From positions 15,646,792-15,710,791 of the forward strand of contig NC_056528.1 of assembly GCF_019175285.1 (NCBI RefSeq): 64,000 nucleotides of DNA. Reading direction: 5' to 3'. The notes under the pieces are model-generated. The model saw only the letters and a program-made list of their open reading frames with translations, was not told the DNA's origin and made no database searches. Position numbers and translations under genes: made by a program. This document shows, piece by piece, positions 14,001-26,700 of this stretch (within the stretch, counting starts at the first letter, position 1; each line of letters starts with the position of its first letter). This stretch comes from Sceloporus undulatus. Lineage: Eukaryota > Chordata > Lepidosauria > Squamata > Phrynosomatidae.

Positions 14001-14699
14001 TCCTTCTCTGTTTCTTTGCTGCTATCACAAAAAGCATCCTCCTGCTCCAAATTCAGAAGATGGGGATACTTACCGGCCAGCCGGCATGGAGAAGCTGATA
14101 AAATGAGGATTGCTACAAAGAAGAAAAAGAAAATTAACAAATCTTGGTCATTAATATTATTTTCCAAACTGATCTAACTGGAAATGGAAAGAACAAACCC
14201 TGTTCAAGCTCTTAAACACCAAGAGCACTTTTCTTCTTAAAGAGAGATGAGCAATAATGCCAGTTATTTGCCTAAATCCCAGAATCAGAGACACCATTAA
14301 TTTCTACTATTCGAGGGGTGCATCTACACTGGAGAAATAATGCAATTTGACATTAAGAACCACAAACCTACAAATCCCAGAAATTCATAGCCCTGAGCCA
14401 TGCTAAAAGCGGTGTCAAACTGGATTGTTTCTGCAGTGCAGAAATGCAGCCTAAGTTTGGTTAAATTGGTTAAGTTACTACAGCAGATGGATCTTTTAAT
14501 ACAGTGATAGACAAAGTGGGGCCTAGAGGATGGATGTGATGCTTGGGACCCCCACAAGACCCTCAAGTCTTCCCCATTTATGTTTTAAAAATGGGGGTTA
14601 TTTTTGCTCCCAAACTGCTCAAAATTCTCCCAAATTGCCTAAAAAGGCAACACGTTGCTCCCTTGTAAAGCGCTGTGTAAAGCCTATGGCGGTATACAA

Positions 14700-14744
<45 letters not shown>

Positions 14745-17700
14745 TGTAATCTTCCCCTCCCCAAAACAGAAAAAAAAGAATGGACCTCTGGTTTGAAAAA
14801 CTGCAAGAACAACAAAGGATTTATGGAGAAGGGATGGAAAAGAATGATGAAAGCTACTCAAACAGGTAGAAAATGAGTCTCTCAAGACTTGGAAAATCCA
14901 GGGAAAAAGAATCCTGGACAGATGAAGAGTTGTTGCACCCGCATGACAGCTAAAGCAGTGTCAACGTGCATTAATTCTGCAGTGTGACATCAATCTTTGT
15001 AACAACTGGTTTAGAAAAGAGAGTGATAGATTTGCAGGAAGACTAAGACCTATGGGGAAAAACTACTAATGTGAAGGAAATCTTGCAGTGCCGAATGGTT
15101 CAACTTTACAAAAAGGGTTGCGTTGGGAGAGAAGTGTCTGCAAGACTGAATCCCAGCCCTCCATCCTGCAAGATCTTGTTTTGCAAGGTCTTTTTTTGGT
15201 AAGATCCTTTTTGCAGATTCCACTCCCCCTTCCAGAAAGATGAACCATCATCTTTGCTATTTCATATGGCTTCTAGGAACACAGATATTGGACGCCTGAG
15301 AAGATTAAACCCCGAAAAGCAGGGAGGAGGGGAGCAGAGACAGAGAAACTGAGCTACGAAATCTCCTCTCGGAGGGAAAAAACCCAAAGATCTTTCAACA
15401 TATGGAAATATTTCTGAGCAAGGAAGGGGGGGGGTTTAAAAGGGAGCTGCTCTCAGACAGATGATGGATGGGCAAATTTAACTCAGGACAAAGCAGAGGC
15501 AGGCCTCGTGGCTCCTTTAAAGCTGATCCCAAATTGATTAATGTGCAGAGAAATGACAAAAAATATAACCCTGACAATCTCTCAGGAGGGGCTGAGGGTT
15601 GGTGAACCGTGCCCCATTCCTTCCCAAGCCAGTTAAATCTTGTTTTCCTCCCCGAAAACCATTCCCAGGGAGAGTTTGCAAGGGAACATTATTGGCCGAA
15701 GGAAATGTCTTTTAAAACCATGGAGGGGAAATGACAACGGCCGCATCCACACTGCGGATATAGCCCAGGTTGATACCACTTTAACTGCCATGGATTTGCA
15801 GTTTTTCTGGGGCTACAACTACATAGAATTCCCAGAATCCCCCATGACAGTTAAAGTGCCATGTCAAACCAAGCAAAGCAAAACTCATATCAGGAGACAG
15901 GGGCTTTCAGGCCATCTGGACTCATGCCATACTTCTGCAAAGAATAACAATGAGATGTTCTAAAAGTTAAACAGTGCAGATGAGGCAAAGGCTGTGATTT
16001 ATTTAAAAGGTGAATTGTTGCTCCTGGAGCATTCCAAGAGAGGCAATTAATCCCCCTTTTGGAGACCGGAGATGGGTACGAAAACTGAAAAAACTAGCCT
16101 CAGTGGACCATATGTGGCTTCAAGTCTCCACTTAGTCCACTTTCTGGATGTCCAAAATCTCAACAATCACTCCAGCTTTCCACAGATCACAACACATGCG
16201 CCCTTGCTGCACGCAAAAGGACATGCTGCACTTGCCCCTTTCCAAAACGCCTCCAAGCATCAAAGGCCACTAATATACCAGGCCTAATTTCACGTCAAAA
16301 GCAAGAGGCAGCCCCAGTTGGGAAGGGAAAAGCGAACCCAAATAGAAAACAGACCACGTTTCGCACAACGGCAGGTTGGCTGGAGCTCCCATTAGGACTC
16401 CCTGAGCATCCTCCCCTTCCCCAGATGTTTCTCATCTGGAAGGTATCCTTTTTACCACCGTCTGAGCTCAAGAATGTGGGTTTGGGGAATACAGATAGTG
16501 GCATATTTGCATTCATATTATGGGGAGGGGGGATACCCAAGATCCAGGGATGAAGCCAGATGTTAGTTAGTAGGGGCAAACCTTTTTCATTTTCTATGGC
16601 ACACAAACATTTTTCTTCTAGTACAAGTTTCTTCCATCCTGTCTGCTCACTAGTTTCCAAGTCTCACCTTCGACCAGTCCACACAAAAAGTATTTTTGTA
16701 GTTCCCCCCAATTGATGCATACGCTTTCTTCTAGTCTATGCCTCCTTCAATCCCATTTTTCTGAATGGTCCCCCCCCCCGTGCCTTTTTTTCCTTTGCAT
16801 TATTTTGCGAGGCGTCTTCATGCACCTTTCCCCATTGCAAAGCTGGGTCAGAAAATTCAGATCCAAACATGATAAGCGAAAAACTCTTGTGCTCCAAGTT
16901 TAGAGAGTAGTAGAGAAAGTGCAAATAAGGTTGGTTGTAAACCAACCTAGTTGCAAACCGAACAAACTCTGGGTTAAAATGTGATGTTAAAAATATTCCT
17001 CTGGTTTTAAACATGGCGTTATGTGCCTTCAAGTTGCTTCTGTCTTATAGCGAACTTATCCTGGGCTTTTCTTGGTGTGACTTTACTCCGTTTGCCATTG
17101 CCTTCTTCTAAGGCTGAGATAGTCAGATTTGGCCAAGGTCTGTGGCTGAGCAGAGATGCAAACCTTGGCCTTTTGGAGCACTTAAAGCACTATACCATGC
17201 TAATTCTTCCTGTCTGTCTATCCATCCATCCATCCATCCATCCATCCATCTCTTCTGACATGTTTTCCCTACCTGAAGTAGCCCAAAGTTTCACAGATGG
17301 GCCATAAATATTGAAAGGAACATGCCCATAAGGAACACATTTTGGTGCACTTTTCTCCCCAAAGTAAAACTCTTTACTTGGTTAGTTTTGCCAAGCTATT
17401 GGGTTGTTGTTGTCGTTTTCGCATTCAGACTGAGTATCTGCCTAGCTTTGTACGTCCAATTCCTGGCCAAGAGAATACTGAAGGGGTGAACAGTTAGCCT
17501 CCCTCCCTCCTTCCCCAAATCTGAATGCTTTAATCTCCAGATCTAATTTCTAGCTCTTCATTTCGCTGGTATTTTAATTGGAGTTGGTGAAGTGGATTGC
17601 CCCCATACGGGTCACTAAAGGCGGATGTACTTCAGTTTCTTAACTAATTTCTTATTTCTCGTGTATCTTTTTAGGAAAGCGTCCACGCAAGCCCGCTTTA

Positions 17701-20700
17701 GTGTCCTGTCTTGAACTAGGATGCTGGAGGACAGCTTTACGGACATCATGGACTGTCAGAAAAGTAAATAAATGGGTCCTAGAATGAAGTCACAGTCTCT
17801 CAGCCTCAGAGGATGGCAATGGGAAACCCACTTTGAAGAAACCTGCCCCAAAAAATCCCATGATAGGTTCACCTTAGGGTTGCCATAAGTCAGAAATGGC
17901 TTGAAGGCATACAACAACAGCAGCAAAGAATGAATTGAGCCTGAACTGTCACTAGAACTCAAAATGACTAAAGTGAGGCTATCATTCTTTTGGCGTATCA
18001 TAAAATGACACAACTCTTTGGAAAAGATCATTGGGATTGGAAAAGTTGAAGGCAGTAGGAAAAGCAGAAGACCGTATTACAGGTGGGTTGATTCAGTCTA
18101 GGAACAGCCCTGAGTTTTCAAGTTCTTGACAGGAGAGTTAATAAATAACACAGTGCCTTGGAGATCTTTCATTCAGAGGGTCACCATAAAGTTGAAGTCA
18201 ACGTCACTAGAAATAACAACAAAGACTTAAAGGAAGCCACAACCCTGAATTTGTCTCTTGGGCATCATTGTTCATGGGGCTGCCACAAGTTGACTCAACA
18301 GCACATAACAATGAAATGCCCAACCACCCACACTTTTGGAAGAAAGATGGTGCAGTCTTTTGGTTAGTTCCTCTTAGAGTGATCCAACTGAATGGTAAGT
18401 CAACGTGTAAGTAATTCCCATTGAGAAGAGAAGGTTAAGGGGCGCCATGGAAGCCATGTTTAAATATTTGGAGGGATATCATATTGAGGATGGAGCAAGC
18501 TGGATATATTAACTGTATATCTTGCTTACCATAAATGCCAACCAGTCCTCCTTAGAGTTCCTCCAGAGGATGATGGCAGGTACACCAGGCATGCCAGGAT
18601 GCCCTGGGTCACCAGTAGGACCCGTTCGTCCAATAGCGCCAGGGTTTCCCTGGGAAGAGAAAGAGTCATTTCTTAGACATTTTCAGTTGTAGAAGGTATT
18701 GTCAGAAGGAAATCAGTCACCTAAGCCCAAAGCTCTGCTAAAGCACTCTCCAGTTGACTCACCTTGTTCCCCTTGGGCCCCATTGACCCACGCCTCCCTG
18801 GACAACCCTGCAAAGCCAAAGACATAGCAAGTTATTGAATCTGACAAGACTGACCATCTGAGATGGGATGAGCATGGTAACTGAAGAAGTGAGCTGGTAA
18901 CGTCTTACCTGAAATCTCTCCTAGATCACTTCCTTAACCATGAGAACGATGGGCGAGGACCGTTCACATGAATAGTCATGGGAGAAGCTGTGCAATAGGG
19001 GAATGTTTGCACTGATGCTGTGACCCAAAGCTGAGCTAGGCATGAAGGTGAGGCCTACAGCTGGAGACAGCCATGGGACCAAAGTCTGAGCCCAAATGTG
19101 GAACTTGGCACAGAATGAGCAAATTTGCTAACAGTTTTGGAATGCTGTACAATTTTCACTGAAAGAAAGTTTGACACCACTTCAACTGCCAACACATTTC
19201 CAGGACATGCGCTACATTGCCAAGACATGTCCTACATTGCTAGGGCATGTCCTACATTGCTAGGACATGTTGTACAATTGTAGGAACCCCTCCTACATTT
19301 CCAAAACGTGCCCTACATTTCCAGAACATGGAGCCATTCTCCCCCCATCTACATACAGAGAGATTGAGGCAACTTGCGGTCCGCAAGACTCTTAGCAAAA
19401 GTGAAGAGTTATCTTTTGGCTTCCAGTTCTAGGAAGTCCTGAAGTTTCTCCTTATTTCCTAGGAACAAGAAGCCAAACCATACATCTTCACTTTTGCTAA
19501 GAATGCTACAGACTGAAATTTCTCTCTATATATAGATGGGGGGGGGGGGATCATACCAACCCAGTTGTTGGAAAGATGTACCTGGAAGAACAGAATAACG
19601 AATGGTACTTTGCTGCGGTCCAAGTGTCCTGCAAGGGACTATGCAACACAGCAGGCCATAAGCCAACTTGAGTCATTTTCTATTTCATTTTTTAAAATGG
19701 TTTCCTCATTTGAAGCCTTCTGGGAGGCATTCAAAACATTCTCAAAATCCATCATTTCTTGCTTTGAGTCACTCTGTGGCACAGAGGCTGCTCTGTGTTT
19801 TAAGATATATGTTTTTCTGGCTTTCCATGACACCCTCTTCACCAAGATCTATCTTTTCCCCCCTCTTTCTACAGAGAGTTGGAGGTGGGGAAGGGAAGCC
19901 CAAAGTGGGGAAAGGAATTCACTGGGTTTGCATTTCCCTACAAAAAGATCTGTTTCACAGCTGTCCTAAGGATGGCAATGAGATGAAACCCATTGAGAAA
20001 TCTTATGAATTACGGAGAAGAAAGCTTCAAAATCTTATCAGAGGCCATGGAGGATGTGAGATCTCCAGTGCATCTAAAAACAATGGTTTGATGCCATGTT
20101 AAGTGCTGTAATTCCATGCTATGGAATCCTGGAACAAATCCCAAGATTCTATAGGATAGAGCCATGGCAGTTAAAATGGTGTCAAAGGGCATCATTTCGA
20201 CAGTGTAGCTGTACCCCCAGTAGGAATGGCACCAATTTGGCCCAGCCCCTGGATACATTTTGCTCTTTGCACGGCCATCAAGACATTTTGGGGGGATTTA
20301 TTGGTCTTAAATTGCCCAATTACCCGATTACCTTGTCTGCACCAAATATTGGGTCCATTGACCTGGTGTCCATTTTCACAGTTAGCTGACAAAGAATGTA
20401 TTATAGCCTGCCTCCCACCCCTTGCCCACTACTGTGACATCCCAAACATTGCCCCACCCATGCCATCACAAGAACCTGAACCCTATTCTCCAGATTCACC
20501 CCTGGAAGCTGCTAACATGGCAACCCTACTTGATATGAAGATCCATAGATAAGGGGATTCTAGGAGCTGTCATCCAAGAAGTTAGAGACTAACCTGTTCA
20601 TACTTACAGGCAAACCTGGTGGACCAGGTGGACCAAGGCGTCCTGGCTTAAGGTGGATCCTCTGCATCTCCCTCAAATGGAAGAAGGTTCTTGGATCAGA

Positions 20701-23700
20701 ATTCTGCTCAGGGACCCCTTTGGATGGGATCAGAGTCATTTGTCTATGGGTGCCTCCTTCAAAATTCACAGAAGAGGTCTTTAGCATGGTTTTTGGTGGT
20801 CTCATGAGACGGGAAGGGCTCTTTGATGGACCAGAATGGTTTCTTTGGTCTTTCCTCACAGAAGTTGCAACCTCAGCATGGGATGTAGGAAGATGTTCTC
20901 TAGCTGCATGCTCTGAGGAATGACTCCCTTTTGCTGGAATTTTTAGGAAGGTGAAGGGGTTGTTGGGGTCTACAATGGGGTCATGGGAGTTAGCAGTTGA
21001 GAGCTGTCTCCAGGGGTTAGCATCTCCTTTGAGCTTTTCCTTCATGACGTTCTCATCTAAGGGTCTTGAGATGTCCACTTTCCTGTCAGCCAAATGACTT
21101 CCTTTGGAAGGTGTTTCTGAAAGGATAACATTATTATTAGCCACAAGAGAATCCTTGAGCACTTGAGAGGACCATGGGGAAAGGGATTCACCAGCATTTT
21201 CTATCCTTTCTGAGATGTGACCTCTAGTTCTAGTAATTTTGTTGTAGGTAGAGTTGAAGACACTAAGCTCTTCTTCTCCGAGATGGAGACTCTCCTCGTC
21301 TTCATCTTCCTCCCTTGGTCTTTTGGAAGCTGCCTGTGATGCCGTCAGATGTCTGTTGGACATGACACTGACGTTCTTCTGAAGGTCTTCGTGCTCTGTG
21401 GAGGACTTCCAAACAACATCTGAAGCATCAAACTCTGAGCCCTAACAAAGAAAGAAAAATAAAAGAAGAAACTGAAACCTGATTCATACATGTATGCACC
21501 AGAAAGGCTAGAAAAAGTACTTTTTGTGTTGTTTGGCCCTAATTGCTTAGTGGTAGAACACACAGTCCTTAGCATCTCCAAGTAGGATCAGGAAAGAGCT
21601 TTGCTTGAGAACCCAGGAAATCACTGCCAGTCAATGTAAACCACTGTAGTTCCCAATCTTTGTCTTTCCATTTGCTTTGGACTTCAGACCCCAGAAGTCC
21701 CAGCCAACCTGGCCAAAGGTCAGGAATTATGGGAGCTGAAATCTAAAACATCTGGAGGACCAAAGGTTTGGAACCACTTATATAGAGAAATGGTTCTCCA
21801 CTAGTGGGATGTCAGATGCTGTTGGACTTCAATTCCCAGAATCCCTCACAATTCCCATGCTAACTGGGGCTTCTGAGAGTTGAAGTTCATCAGCTTCTGG
21901 AGCTCTTCCTGTTGAGAACCATTGGTACAGACAATACTGAGCTAAATGGGCCAATTCTGCAACTTGATATAATGCCACTTCCTATGCCATTTAGCACATT
22001 ATTCAAAAGCATAAGGATGCAGACCATCTACTTTGCAGTCTTAAGGTCTTAGGTACAATCCCTGACATTTCTTGTCAGAGATGGGAATGATTTCTGGCTG
22101 AAGTCCTGAAGGAGAGCTGGAGAACATTTGATCCTTTCAGTATCTGGGGCTATGGCTGCCATCCACCACATCCAGCATGGCCAATGGTAATGGATGCTGG
22201 GATCTATAACTCATAATACCTAGAGGGCCCTGTGCTGCAGAAGATTTGTAAACCATGTTTGAAATTGCAGAACTGAACGCTAGGGATGGAAAAGAACTGC
22301 AGCAGCTGTGAAGTTACCCATTTCGTGCCTTCAGAGACACACTGCAAAACAAATCCCATAGCACATTTTGCAGAGGAAGAAGCATTGTAATATGTTTCCT
22401 TTGCAGAAAGTCACACATGCTTTGTAAAACAGTAAACAGCAAAGCACACACACACACTCCCTCACGAATGTCCAAAAGCCAAATAACCCAAACCACAACT
22501 CTCATTTCTAATATTAGAAACTGGCTCATGCAGCTTTTGGAATTGATTTCACTCAATCCGACTTAAACGTCTCAAATTCAGAAGGAGTAGGCTCACTCTA
22601 GGAAGCTGATCTTGAAGGAATATATGAAACGCTTGNNNNNNNNNNCGTACAACTGAAAGAAGCATGATAAGAATGCTCAGAAACTTAATTACATTATTAG
22701 TCACATAATTTCCCATTGTGCTCTTGCAACAATGTGCAGCATGGATTGTGTTGGCCTAGTTCACAGAAAAAGGCAATGCCAGAGAAAGTAAAAAGAACAG
22801 TAGTAAAGCAGTATTTCGAAATAAAACACCACCTAAATGACTGAATGCTAAATCTAGGGACCAAGGTAGAGTTTCATTTCTATTCTTTCCCTTCAAAACT
22901 GACCAACAGCTGCAAAAATCCAGCTGTGTGAGGATGCAACGCCAAGAGGTTTCTCCACACTTGCATGGTGTAGGGGAAGATCAGAGATGTTCACCTACCT
23001 TGAAGATGCCTGCAGTTGGTCCAACGGCCCATAAACACATCAAGAGAAAACCCAAGTAAAGGTTCTCCATCATGCTCTGGATATGGAGCCCAGGAGAGTG
23101 GAAAGTATATGGAGAGTGCCCAGGGCTTCAGACTGGCTTGGGCATGGGAAGTCAAGGCTTTTTTGGGGAGACATCCAGTCCTGCCCACTTGGCTACTGCT
23201 AAGATGCATCTCCTCCAGAGTTCCTGCCATCCGTGAGGGCAAAGACCACAAGCATGGCCCAAATCCCGAGGCGCCACAATTACTGATTTGTATCAAAGTT
23301 CCAAAAGAGGAATTTAAAAAAGAGAGAGAGAGAGAGAGAGAGGAAAAGATGGCAAAGAAATTCCCCCAACAATCCCCTGTTTTTACTGGCGCTAGAAACA
23401 TTTGGCTTGTCTTCTCCCTTCCTGGCGACTGAGTGACTATGATGGAGGTACTTCCAGAAGCCAGAATGTGTGCGTTTATGTGCGGGGGAGATGGTGGTGG
23501 GTGGTGGCAAAAATACTCCGTTTTAACAGAAGAACAGCACCAGACATACTTTTGACAAACAGGTCTTTGCTGGAATAATACAAGCGTTGTTTGACTCCAA
23601 CAAGGTGGCTATAAAAAAAGAGGGAATGTGTGATTTTTGGAAGCCATATTTAGCAGGCCACATGTCAGCTGTAAAGGGCCACTCTGCACATGTGTGTGGC

Positions 23701-26700
23701 CATATTCCCCTATTTTCCCCCTTTTCTTATACACAAATATGACAGTCCAGCCTCCTCTTTAAATGTACCAAGACATTTTTCTCCAAGCCTGCCACAAGTA
23801 GGCTGTTGCTCAAGCCATGGTCTTGGGGTGAGCACCTACAACCAAGACCTTCTCGAGATGACCACACAGCAAGTGTGCCTATGTACTTCTGCACATGTAC
23901 ATTAATTTTATTACTTCTGAGCTTAAAGCCTGCACAGATCAGCCTAGTATAATAGTTCTGCATGTGGAACTATGCTGCAGCTAACCATTTACCACCCATA
24001 GAGCTGAAGCACACACACCTCAGCCATTCCTTGCCTGAATGAGGGAATTGGGAAAACATCTGGCTCTATCCCTATAACCAGACAGTAAATGATCATATCA
24101 TTCACTGAGGTCCATTAGCACTTCCAGCGGTCTCAGATTAAATGATCATTTTGCATCTGGCTAAAGAGACATAGTCAAACCAGACACAGAAAGGACGGAA
24201 GGGGACTGCTGCAGCTTTATTGCAAGTGAGAAGGTGCCTCGATCTCCATGCGGGAGGGACTACTCTACAACAACAACAAAAATTGCATGTGGTTGCTTTG
24301 CATAAGAGCCCTGGTGGCACAGTAGTTAAATGCCAGTACTGCATCACAAGGTTGTGAGTTGAATCCCAGGGCTCCAAGGTTGACTCAGCCTTGCATCCTT
24401 TCATAGGTCAGTAAAATGAATACTCATCTTGTTGGGGGCAATTGACTTAGAGACTATAAACCGCTTAGTCCTAGTTCACTGATAAGTGGTATCGAAATGC
24501 AAATGCTATTGTTACTGCATTGAAGACAGAATTTTCTACTCAGAGAAATGTTGTTTGGTATGCAAGTCACCCTCGTGCAAATTTTGCACAGAATAAGCTC
24601 CCAATAACAGCATTGATATTTCAGGAATATTGTTTTCTGTTTTTGGCTCAAAATAATACATGCAAAACTTGCATAGCGTAAGTTCCAAGACTTCTACTTG
24701 TCAGGTCATCTGAACACTTTGCAAAACATGTTCTTTCAACAATTTTAAAAAACGTTTTCTATTGTGTCCCTCCCTATACAGGAGTGGTCTCCAAAATCCT
24801 TATCTCAATATGCTTCACAGTATTAGTCTGCCTCAAAAGACCCTACTGTTCTCTCTCCATAGTCCTCAGCCTGGATGCTTTCCTTCTCAAAATGGCATGG
24901 ATCTTCCTCCCAAAATCTCCTTGTGAAGTAATTAGAAAGGAGTCTTCTCCACGAAAGCCACAGACAAAGGATTACTTGCCAAGGCAACATCCAGAAGCGT
25001 ATAAATAGCCACAAGGGAAGTTCTGGGACTGACTGTTTTTCAGCCACTCCCTCTCCAAGAAAGTCAATGTGCTGGCCACAGCCATGCCAAAGGCCAAAAT
25101 ATTGGTTACATAAAAATTTGGAGAGATATTTCAGCTAGCACATCCATATTGAGTGCTGGAAGGGTGCTAAATACGGCAACTTAAGAGACCCTCTCATCTA
25201 TATATTTGTTGATATATACAAGAACCTGATGGTGCACCGACCTAGAAGGCATGACTATATTTCAGTATGGATGCATACGAGGGCAAACATCAGTGTCTCA
25301 TAAGAACAGATCAAAATACACCTCAGTGTTTACAATGTGAGAAATGGCACACCATGTGCCAAATTGTGCCTTCGCATGGATGCATGATCTAGGACTAAAA
25401 ACAGATCATTTTAGCCCCTGAATAGAATGGTCTTTTCTCTGTGTCTTTTCAGACCTGCTCAGACCATTGTAGCTATGGATTTCCCTTGGTTGAAATGTTC
25501 ATGCAGAAGCCATTTCCGTGCCGAAAATGTCTCAAAATCAACAGATTCTCATTCTACAATGAGTGCAATACAGTGGTGCCTCGGGTTACGAAAGTAATTC
25601 GTTCCGCGGCCGCTTTCGTAACCCGAAAAGCCTTCGTAAGCCGAATTGCCATAGGCGCTAATGGGGAAAAGCCGCGTTTCGTGCGAAAAAGCCGAAAAAA
25701 GCACCAAAAATTTTATTCGTAACCCAAAAAAACATTCGTAACCCGGAACAATGATTTCCAATGGGATTTTTTCGTATCCCGAAAATTTCGTAACCTGGGT
25801 ATTTCGTATCCCGAGGTACCACTGTATCTGAGAACGTTATTTCCATCTCCTATGCCACCATGGCAGTTTGGCCAGGTCACCAACATGAAAAACGGCAACC
25901 TCCTCCAGAATTCCTGGCCCCAGTGGCTTTAGCAAGCAGTAGTATCAAAAGAGGAAAACAGGCTCATATCCCAGAGACAAATGCCATAACTGGGAGCCAC
26001 TGAGTCACTCTCCCCCTCGCCGTTCCCAAAACTGTCCACCGGGAACCAAAGGCACGGCCAAACCACAGCAAAGAAGGAAGACGTGCCAGGATTCGCCAGG
26101 CACCATCGACCATCTGTGTGCTGAAAGCCCATTTCTTTTAAGCTCAGCAGAAAGAAGGAAAATGAAAGCTCTCTGTGTGTGTGCGTGTTTAAATATATTC
26201 CTTCTACCCCTGACAAATATTTCTGCAGACACTTCTCAGCCTCTACTTCAGGGCCTCCAAATCCAAATCTCACCCGCCATCGCAACCCAAGAGGAAATCC
26301 AAGAACTAAAAATTAAAAATGCCACGGTACAAAAGGTGGGCGTTGATGTGGATGCAAAAAAGAAGAGTCTCATATTGCCTGCCCCATTTTGCATGTTGCA
26401 GGCTGGGGAAAGGCATGATTTGAAAATGATGGATGCAACTTCTCCAAATCTTTCTCTCCGGTTCCATGCTGTTTCCATGTCCCTCATCCTTACCCTCAGA
26501 TCAAGGCTACGTCATAACATTGTAGCATCATTGCACAATGTTCTACAGCTAAAGATGTGAAAATCCACAGTTGTGAGGAGTTGGGATAGGTGTGTGACTT
26601 TATATAAGTTATATGCTTATGCCTTGTGTTGGTTTTGTTAATAGGGTTCTGTCTGAAGATTGAGCGACAGGTGGGGAATGTTTGCTGGAGAGTGATTTTT

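Larger units (their letters stand above)
14113..18529 (-). other. Collagen intron 8 (4.4 kb)
   Basis: The intron between the two linker exons contains MITEs, a (TAA)n-tailed SINE end, SINE copies and a Bov-B LINE 3' end. No coding sequence is recognised. Confidence 0.55.
18808..20607 (-). other. Collagen intron 6 (1.8 kb)
   Basis: The intron contains a short tandem repeat (19199-19335), a palindromic element (19341-19550) and a MITE copy (20106-20219), with no coding sequence. Confidence 0.55.

Noticed and set aside
14619-14885. Open frames with poly-Ile or poly-Asn
   Set aside because: They arise from the (TAA)n tail of a SINE.
24303-24375. tRNA gene
   Set aside because: A- and B-box-like motifs are present, but no cloverleaf can be closed and a SINE body follows.
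26162-26560. Plus-strand open frame beginning like a signal peptide ([16 protein letters not shown])
   Set aside because: The opposite-strand frame is equally open, no domain follows, and no other plus-strand exon was found to join.
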